Positions 8,288-14,418 of a stretch of DNA of 17,946 nucleotides are shown one piece after another. The notes under the pieces are model-generated. The model did no database searches. It had not been told where the DNA came from and saw nothing but the letters and a program-made list of their open reading frames with translations. Source of the stretch: CAZHMN01 sp964533705 (lineage in GTDB: Bacteria; Electryoneota; B3-LCP); contig CAZHMN010000061.1 of the NCBI GenBank assembly GCA_964533705.1, positions 1-17,946 of the forward strand. Direction: 5' to 3'. The position numbers and the translations under genes were made by a program. Positions within the stretch are counted from its first letter, which is position 1, and every line of letters begins with the position of its first letter.

Positions 8288-10033
8288 ATGAAAAAAGCAA
8301 ACATCGCTTGCATCCTCATTCTGCTCTGTTGCAGCTTATCAAACGCACAGGACATATCCGGTCCTCTAAGCGGTACTCTGGGACCGGGTACGTACTATGT
8401 GGTCGGTGATATATCCGTGCAGAACGGTGATTCACTGCTGATCGCAGCAGGAACTACACTGCTTATGACAGGAGAGCACGCCTTCAGTGTCTTCGGTCAT
8501 TTGCACGCCGCCGGCACCGAGACAGACAGCGTCATCTTCAATGTCAATACAGGAGTTTCTTATTGGGACGGGATACACTTCCATAACCCCACTTCCAGCT
8601 CCAGTATACTGGAGTACTGTCTGGTGCGAAAAAGCAATAACCGCGGCATCAGTCTGGTTATGTCCAGTCCCACGATCAGTCACTGCAGAATACAGGATAA
8701 TCTTGCCAGCTATTCTTGACCGGCCTGCAGCGGCGGTGGGATCCACTGCATCAACAACTCGAATCCATTGATCAGCTATTGCACCATTGAAGGCAATCAC
8801 GCCTCGACAGACGGTGGGGGTATCTACTGCGAAGACTCCAGCCCCACCATTGAGTACTGTCTGTTCAAGGATAATGATGCTGGCGGTTCAGGAGGCGGTA
8901 TTGGTTTAGAGGGTGATGTTAATCCCGAAATTCGCTACTGCACGTTCGTGGATAATCAGGCGGATTTTGGTGGAGGTATAAATTGCGTGGGCGCGACTCC
9001 GGATATCATCAATTGCACCCTCTACAACAACGAGGCTATGTATGGCGGTGGAATCTGCTGTATTTCAAATGCCGCCCCCACCATCAAGAACACTGTCTTC
9101 GCGGGAACGCCTAACGGCTATGGGATTTACTTGATGAGTTCGCCAAATGCTACGCTGACGTACTGCGACTTCTACGATAATCAGAATGCTCACTATGCCG
9201 GCAGCACCCCTCCCGACATAGGAATTTTAGTATCGGTTAACGCTAACGGCGACTCGTGTGACGTCTACCATAATCTCTTCCTGGATCCCGTGTTCGTTGA
9301 TCCCGCAAGTTACGACTTCAATCTGCAGGAAAGTTCACCCTGCATTGATGCTGGAGATCCGGCCTCGCCACTGGATCCTGATAACTCCATCGCTGACATT
9401 GGGGCGTGGTACTTCGACCAGAGCGCGCCTCAGATCGAGCTATCCAATGATCTGCTCTCGTTCCCCGATACTTACGTCGGCGAAAGCAGTTCATTATCCT
9501 TCACCATCTACAACACGGGTACGGCTGATCTAATCCTCTATGATATGGTCAATGCCCTGCCGAACATCTTCACCGCTGATTGGCTGCCTGAGGACAGTCT
9601 GATCATTCCGGGTGACAGTTTGGTAGTCGAAGTGGCGTTTTCGCCTTCGGATACGCTTCTCTATACCGACGATCTGGTCATAGATAACAACGATGTGCAA
9701 GTATCGTTGGCTCTGGAAGGTCAGGGGCTCGCGGTCTCGGGAATAAGCGACCAGGGGACCGATCTCCCATCGCAGTTCGCTTTGTATCCAGCCTATCCTA
9801 ATCCGTTTAATCCCACCACGAGCATCGGTTTCAGTTTGCCTGTAGGCGGTAAAGTCAGCCTGCTCGTTTTTGACGTGTCCGGACGCCAGGTCACCGAACT
9901 CTTCGACGGGTGGCGACCTGCGGGGAGGCACGCAGTTTCCTTCGATGCTTCTGGCCTGGCCAATGGCGTTTACTGGGTGAGAATGCAGGCGGGAAAATTT
10001 CAGCAGGTGCAGAAATTACTGCTGATCAAGTAA
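8288..10033 (+). CDS. Secreted right-handed beta-helix protein with in-frame UGA at codon 144 and T9SS-type tail (copy 2)
   Basis: Read through one TGA (8717-8719) this is 581 residues, two more than copy 1. ATG 8288 follows GAAGGA (8276-8281) by six bases. A signal peptide (MKKANIACILILLCCSLSNA) precedes the same cap (GPGTYYVVGDISV) and beta-helix coils to about residue 345, with motifs such as P-T-I-E-Y-C and G-G-G-I-Y-C. An Ig-like domain (about 380-480, LLSFPDTYVGES to LVIDNND) and the YPNPFNPTTS tail (about 495-581) follow. The TGA is at codon 144, exactly as in copy 1, and the flanks align without gaps although the two proteins differ at many positions. The real end is a tandem stop TAA-TAG followed by an intrinsic terminator. 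A simple caller would split this gene at 8719 and restart at TTG 8768. The unread product would be a 143-residue secreted fragment. Confidence 0.85.
8717..8749 (+). promoter_or_regulatory. Candidate UGA recoding site with SECIS-like hairpin (copy 2)
   Basis: The TGA is at 8717-8719. After 13 bases comes GCGGTGG (8733-8739), loop GAT (8740-8742), CCACTGC (8743-8749): seven pairs including one G-U. Compared with copy 1, A-U becomes G-U and G-U becomes G-C, so pairing is kept at both changed positions, and the loop and spacing are identical. An alternative pairing TGCAG (8726-8730) with CTGCA (8746-8750) competes with it. Confidence 0.55.
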
Positions 10034-10084
10034 TAGGGTTTGATGGCCCTTCGGTGAGTGTCTTATTCCATTGCGAGAACATAG

Positions 10085-10113
10085 AGCGGGATCAAATGAT
10101 CCCGCTTTTCTTT
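10085..10113 (+). terminator. Intrinsic terminator after the copy 2 gene
   Basis: AGCGGGATCA (10085-10094) pairs with TGATCCCGCT (10097-10106), realistically as a 7-8 bp stem with a small loop, followed by TTTTCTTT. It lies about 50 bp after the stop and ends the cluster of secreted-protein genes. Confidence 0.85.
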
Positions 10114-10286
10114 GATTATTTCCCGTGTGATAATTCCTCTATAAACAACCTTAGGCAACCGTTTCTGATACGATTATCTGACCTTCGGTCGTGTTAATAG
10201 AACAATCCCGCTTAAACCTAAACGTTGAGCCCTTTTCGCGTTTTTTCCTGAATATACAAATCCTTGACCCCAACCTCATGCGCCCC

Positions 10287-10712
10287 CTACCCGGATTGAC
10301 GCATATCATTTCTCTGAAAAGATCTACCCGCTTCGCTGATCGCCACGTTCCTGAAATGCCCTGCTTTCAACGGCTCCTTAGGGACCAAAAGATCCACGCC
10401 CCAGAGAGCTAAAAACGGCCTGCAGAGGTGCAAGATGAAAGGGGAGTTAAAACCGGTGCTGGCGACCATGAGCACCCCTTTATATCCGTGTCGGCGGATC
10501 TGGCGGATGAGTTTTAATCCCGCCGTCTGCCCTTCCATGGTGATGTCCGTGACGACGAAGCTGTAGTGCGAGGGGCTGTGTTTTTCCAACGCTTTCAAAC
10601 CTTCGGAAGCGGATTCCGCCCGATCAAACCGGAAACCGAGCGGCTCTAAATGGGAGAGCAGCATTTTGGCGTAGGTGTCATTATCGTCTACGATCAGTGC
10701 GGGTCGTTGCAT
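10287..10712 (-). CDS. Single-domain response regulator (REC only)
   Basis: Encodes 141 residues; the minus-strand ATG is at 10712-10710. The receiver fold is supported by the acidic pair D9-D10 (LIVDDND), the phosphoacceptor D56 (VVTDITMEG), S85/T86 after strand 4 (VASTGF) and K112 (VPKEPLK). No output domain follows; the last 20 residues (RNVAISEAGRSFQRNDMRQSG) look like a non-conserved extension. It probably works by protein-protein contact, in the manner of CheY- or Spo0F-like proteins, with a kinase encoded elsewhere. Its start lies two bases after the stop of the ABC exporter gene, so the two are almost certainly one transcript and translation may be coupled, since no Shine-Dalgarno is visible. 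Confidence 0.85.
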   Translation of the reverse strand: MQRPALIVDDNDTYAKMLLSHLEPLGFRFDRAESASEGLKALEKHSPSHYSFVVTDITMEGQTAGLKLIRQIRRHGYKGVLMVASTGFNSPFILHLCRPFLALWGVDLLVPKEPLKAGHFRNVAISEAGRSFQRNDMRQSG

Positions 10713-10714
10713 TT

Positions 10715-12535
10715 CTAAGCGAGGAATTGCTGATGACAGAGGCGAGCGAATAGTTTGCAGCGTTGCAGGAGTTCTTCATATGTGCCCGAATCAATAATTT
10801 TCCCGCGTTCCAGCACGACGATGCGGTCAGCCCGGCGCACCGTAGCCAAACGGTGAGCGATGATGATCAAGGTATGCTTTGCCCGCAGGGATTCCAGCGC
10901 TTGCTGAATTAATCTCTCCGATTCACTGTCCAATTGAGACGTGGCTTCATCAAAAATGATGACCGGCGGATCGTGCACCAATGCCCGAGCAATGGAGAGA
11001 CGTTGCTGTTGACCTCCGGAGAGCCTCACTCCACGGTCGCCGATTCTCGCCTGATAACCTTCCGGCAGCGACTGAATAAAGTCATCGGCGTAAGCCAACT
11101 TCGCCGCCTGTTGGATTTTCTCCATGTTGACTTCATCCACCCCATAACCGATATTAGCGGCGACGGTATCGTTGAAAAGGACGATGTCCTGCGATACCAC
11201 GCCGAAAAGTCTATGCAGGTTGCTTGGATTCAGCGACCTGACGTCTTTGCCGTCGAATTGGACTGTCCCTTTGTCGGGATCGAAGAGCCGGATGATCAGC
11301 CCGATGAGGGTCGTCTTGCCCGCGCCCGAAGGGCCGACCAGGGCGATGGTTTCACCGCGCTTAATTGCGAGATTGATATTTGTGAGGGCGTTGCGTTTTG
11401 CTTCCCGGTAACGGAAACTGACGTTATCGAGCGTGATAGTGTCTTCCAGTGTGGATATGGTTTGGGGGTTTGTCGGAATCGGCAATCTCTCGTCAATGTC
11501 CAGCAATCGGAAGATGCGGTCTGCGGAAGCGGAAGCCACCTGGATTGAATTATAAGCTTCCCCCAACGACTTGGCCGGAGTTAAAATCGAGAACAGGATG
11601 GCCACGAAGCGCACAAAATCCTCCGCGTCAATGGCACCGGTTTTAAACACCAGGAAGCCACCGTAGAGCAGGATCATGGAGATGATCGCCAATCCCAGGA
11701 TTTCGGTCAGGGGGGCAGTTAGAAAATCGAATCGCCTCTGGCGGAAAGCCTGCTTGTAAAACTTCTTCGTGGTCTGTTCGAACTGAGCTTCCTCCTCGGC
11801 CTCGGTGCCGGCTACTTTGATCAGACGAATACCTCCCAACCTCTCATATAATAGTGAGGTCACACCGGAAAGAGCTTCCTGCATCCGTGTACTCTTGCGC
11901 TTTAGACTCTTGCCCAGCTTGTCAATCATAAACCCGGCAATGGGTAGGATCACCATTGCAGCCAGAGTCAGTTTCCAGGATATCGTAAAAAGCAGAAAGA
12001 GGAAGATGATGATGACGAAGGGTTCCCGCATTATGAACCGGATCGCCTTCATCATCTTATCATTCAAAGCCGTAACGTCATTGATGGTAATGGAGGCTAA
12101 TTCGCCGGATTTGCGCCGATGGAAGAAACTCAGCGACTGCGAGAGCATGTGGCTGTAGAGCTTGTCCCGCAGATCCTTGATCACGCGCTGCTCGATGAAG
12201 CTGATGAAATAGAGCTGGGCCACCTGGAAGAGATTGCGCAGGAGAAACGCTAAGAAGAAAATCGCCACGGCGCGCTGCACCACCGTGAATTGATCCCCTC
12301 GGCCAATAAAATCCCAGGCCAGAATCTTCAAGCTTTCGTTCAGATCCGCGCCCTGTCCGGAAACAGAGGGAACTGACTGGTTCATTTCGGGTGTAAATAT
12401 AGCCGTAATGAACGAGGCCGAAAACCAGATGGCCACGGCGTTTAAAAAGGCGTAGAAGACCGAGCAGACGAAGGCGAAAATCAGTGCCTTTTTATAGGGT
12501 TTTATCAGCGCGATGAGGCGCAGATAGGATTGCAT
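10715..12535 (-). CDS. ABC exporter, fused membrane and ATPase half-transporter, MsbA-like
   Basis: Encodes 606 residues, the usual length for a half-size exporter. An N-terminal six-helix type 1 exporter domain (about 15-330, with EQRVIKDLRDKLYSHMLSQSLSFFHRRKSGEL) is followed by the ATPase domain: Walker A GPSGAGKTT (401-409), Q-loop VVSQD near 448, signature LSGGQQQRLS (505-514), Walker B VIIFDEATS, D-loop SQLD and H-loop IAHRLA. It should act as a homodimer in the inner membrane. Sequence style resembles the MsbA/LmrA group (lipid A or lipid flippases and multidrug exporters); the substrate cannot be decided here. An insertion of about 35 residues after helix 1 (NQSVPSVSGQGADLNESLK) would sit on the periplasmic side. 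It is the first gene of an operon with the response regulator. Confidence 0.93.
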   Translation of the reverse strand: MQSYLRLIALIKPYKKALIFAFVCSVFYAFLNAVAIWFSASFITAIFTPEMNQSVPSVSGQGADLNESLKILAWDFIGRGDQFTVVQRAVAIFFLAFLLRNLFQVAQLYFISFIEQRVIKDLRDKLYSHMLSQSLSFFHRRKSGELASITINDVTALNDKMMKAIRFIMREPFVIIIFLFLLFTISWKLTLAAMVILPIAGFMIDKLGKSLKRKSTRMQEALSGVTSLLYERLGGIRLIKVAGTEAEEEAQFEQTTKKFYKQAFRQRRFDFLTAPLTEILGLAIISMILLYGGFLVFKTGAIDAEDFVRFVAILFSILTPAKSLGEAYNSIQVASASADRIFRLLDIDERLPIPTNPQTISTLEDTITLDNVSFRYREAKRNALTNINLAIKRGETIALVGPSGAGKTTLIGLIIRLFDPDKGTVQFDGKDVRSLNPSNLHRLFGVVSQDIVLFNDTVAANIGYGVDEVNMEKIQQAAKLAYADDFIQSLPEGYQARIGDRGVRLSGGQQQRLSIARALVHDPPVIIFDEATSQLDSESERLIQQALESLRAKHTLIIIAHRLATVRRADRIVVLERGKIIDSGTYEELLQRCKLFARLCHQQFLA

Positions 12536-12737
12536 ACTGTAATAACGGTAACTTTTTAGTGGTAGTACAGCCAGAAATATAGGATTATCTCATCGTTAAG
12601 TCAAGCGGTACTTCCTCTGATTATCAATCCGTTGCCTGTTGACCAGACGTTCGTCCTCGCAGATTCTACCGATGAAATTCAAGCAATTCTACTCCTGACT
12701 ACGTATCATATTTCCAGAAGAGCTGTGGATTAGAAAG

Positions 12738-13178
12738 ATGAATTCAAATAATTCTTCAAAAAGAACCGTCCTCTTCGTGTGTACTCATAATTCCGCCCGC
12801 AGCCAGATGGCTGAGGGGCTCCTCAATCACCTCTATGGCGACCGCTTCGCGGCTTTTTCGGCGGGCACCGAAAAGACCTCCATCCACCCTCTCGCCATCA
12901 AAGCCATGAAGCGCATCGGCATTGACATTTCCCATCACCAATCCAAAACGGTGGAGAGTTATGGAAATCAGGAATTCGATTTTGTCATCACCGTCTGCGA
13001 CCGGGCCAGGGAGACTTGTCCCTACATCCCCACGAAAAACGAGAGCTTCCACTGGTCATTTGATGATCCCGCCGCAGCGATTGGAACCGAGGCGGAAAAG
13101 CGAGCGGTGTTCGAGAGAGTTAGGGGGGAGATTAAGGAAAAAATCGTCAATTATTTTGGAAATACTACCTCGAAATAG
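12738..13178 (+). CDS. arsC: Arsenate reductase, thioredoxin-coupled (low-molecular-weight phosphatase fold)
   Basis: Encodes 146 residues. The P-loop V-C-T-H-N-S-A-R-S places the nucleophile at C15 (CxxNxxR plus S). The redox relay cysteines are C87 and C94 in VCDRARETCP, the spacing of Cys82 and Cys89 in the Staphylococcus aureus pI258-type ArsC, and DDPA follows. This combination separates thioredoxin-linked arsenate reductases from plain tyrosine phosphatases. It would reduce arsenate to arsenite in the cytoplasm. No ArsR, ArsB or Acr3 gene is adjacent, so efflux must be encoded elsewhere. Ribosome binding is weak (AGAAAG before ATG 12738). The gene is divergent from the ABC exporter across about 200 bp. 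Confidence 0.88.
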   Translation: MNSNNSSKRTVLFVCTHNSARSQMAEGLLNHLYGDRFAAFSAGTEKTSIHPLAIKAMKRIGIDISHHQSKTVESYGNQEFDFVITVCDRARETCPYIPTKNESFHWSFDDPAAAIGTEAEKRAVFERVRGEIKEKIVNYFGNTTSK

Positions 13179-13377
13179 ATTTCTGAAAATGCACTAAAAA
13201 TCATTCTGGGAGTGTTCGGAGTATAGCTTTTATTGAATGGAATTAGTATTTTTGTCATCGCTGCTATACGGAAGTTGAGGCCTATTATGTTACTTACATT
13301 TTTCATATGGGAATATACCAAATCGTCAAGGCTAATTAGAATTGTCCACTTCAACTAAACTCGAAAGGAGAGATAAC

Positions 13378-14016
13378 ATGGAAGGTAAAATGCCTTTAAT
13401 CGGCGATCCTTTTCCTGAAATCACAGTGCAAACCACTCACGGAACTATTGATCTGCCCGCACATTTCAGAGACAAGTGGTTTATCTTATTCAGCCATCCA
13501 GCCGATTTCACCCCGGTGTGCACCACCGAATTCGTCGCGTTTCAAAAGAGATTTCCCCGGCTCCGGGAATTGAATTGCGAGTTGATCGGTCTTAGCGTGG
13601 ATCAGGTTTTCTCACACATCAAATGGGACGAATGGATCAAAGATAAACTGGGCGTGGAGATCGAATTTCCCATCATCGCCGATACTGGGAAGGTCGCTGA
13701 CCTGCTGGGTCTGATCCACCCAGGCAAGGGTACCAATACCGTTCGCGCCACCTTTCTCGTTGACCCTAAGGCGACCATACGCGCCATATTATACTACCCC
13801 CAGGAACTGGGTCGTAACATGGATGAGTTCGTCCGCATGATCGAAGGATTCCAGGTTGCCGATAAGAATGGCGTGGCCATTCCCGCTAATTGGCCCAACA
13901 ATGAATTAATCAATAAACGAGTCATCATTCCCCCGGCTACAGATGTGAACACCGCAAAAGAGCGGCCGCAAAAGTACGAATGCTACGATTGGTGGTTCTG
14001 CCACCGAGAGCTGTAA
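13378..14016 (+). CDS. Peroxiredoxin of the Prx6 (AhpC/TSA) group
   Basis: Encodes 212 residues from ATG 13378, seven bases after AAAGGAG; the in-frame TTG at 13342 lies upstream of that ribosome site and is rejected. Peroxidatic C48 lies in HPADFTPVCTTEF, with the conserved P, T and C. The long C-terminal arm ends in C202-YDWWF-C208, the cysteine pair seen in Prx6-type enzymes such as the archaeal Aeropyrum thiol peroxidase, so it may act as an atypical two-cysteine enzyme. It reduces peroxides in the cytoplasm. It follows arsC by 200 bp with its own leader, so the two need not be co-transcribed, but both belong to thiol-based stress defence. A GC-rich palindrome with T-rich tail lies 90 bp after the stop. 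Confidence 0.92.
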   Translation: MEGKMPLIGDPFPEITVQTTHGTIDLPAHFRDKWFILFSHPADFTPVCTTEFVAFQKRFPRLRELNCELIGLSVDQVFSHIKWDEWIKDKLGVEIEFPIIADTGKVADLLGLIHPGKGTNTVRATFLVDPKATIRAILYYPQELGRNMDEFVRMIEGFQVADKNGVAIPANWPNNELINKRVIIPPATDVNTAKERPQKYECYDWWFCHREL

Positions 14017-14104
14017 AAGCGGGAGCGACAACTTCCTGAAGCCAAACTATCATTCCTTTGCGCTTATAGGTTCGCGAACGCATCGGGAAATAGAGAACAT
14101 GAAT

Positions 14105-14133
14105 TGCAGGGGCGAGGTCACCTCGCCCCTGCA
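14105..14133. repeat. Long palindrome 1 of the repeat cluster, possible peroxiredoxin terminator
   Basis: TGCAGGGGCGAGGT (14105-14118) and ACCTCGCCCCTGCA (14120-14133) are perfect 14-base arms around a single C. The sequence GCTTTTC follows. It can form a very stable hairpin and has the look of an intergenic REP-type element. Confidence 0.75.
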
Positions 14134-14188
14134 GCTTTTCCCCGCCATAGCATAGCCCACCGCTGAAGCGATAGGCTACGAATTCACA

Positions 14189-14206
14189 AGGCCGCTGAAC
14201 CGGCCT
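14189..14206. repeat. Palindrome 2 of the repeat cluster
   Basis: AGGCCG (14189-14194) and CGGCCT (14201-14206) form a 6-bp perfect stem with loop CTGAAC. Confidence 0.5.
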
Positions 14207-14221
14207 GAAATGCCGTCAATT

Positions 14222-14239
14222 AGCCCCCTTCAGGGGGCT
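14222..14239. repeat. Palindrome 3 of the repeat cluster
   Basis: AGCCCCC (14222-14228), loop TTCA, GGGGGCT (14233-14239): a perfect 7-bp stem. Confidence 0.6.
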
Positions 14240-14248
14240 TGCCACATC

Positions 14249-14277
14249 GTAGCCCGGTCATTTATGGCCGGGCCTAC
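14249..14277. repeat. Palindrome 4 of the repeat cluster
   Basis: GTAGCCCGG (14249-14257) pairs with CCGGGCCTAC (14268-14277) with one bulged C, around TCATTTATGG. Confidence 0.6.
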
Positions 14278-14282
14278 TGTTG

Positions 14283-14307
14283 GGGCGACCCGGTTGGTCG
14301 CCCTTTT
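14283..14307 (+). terminator. Palindrome 5 of the repeat cluster, terminator-like
   Basis: GGGCGACC (14283-14290), loop CGGTT, GGTCGCCC (14296-14303), then TTTT. It has the form of an intrinsic terminator on the plus strand and separates the peroxiredoxin gene from valS. Confidence 0.65.
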
Positions 14308-14418
14308 ATGATCCTATCAACAACAATCACCCCCAAAAACCCCTTGCCTTTCCTTGAATCCAACCCTATATTTAAAAGTTTAGATTTAAATCTGTGAAAT
14401 CCGCGGTTCAGAATAAGT

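Noticed and set aside
10934..11548. 204-residue open frame on the plus strand
   Set aside because: It is antisense to the ATPase domain of the ABC exporter, whose motifs are unambiguous.
13221..13269. GTATAGC and GCTATAC inverted pair upstream of the peroxiredoxin gene
   Set aside because: The arms are only 7 bp and 35 bp apart in AT-rich DNA, which is plausible by chance, with no supporting promoter boxes.
14105..14307. CRISPR array
   Set aside because: The palindromes differ in sequence and spacing and do not repeat as identical units.
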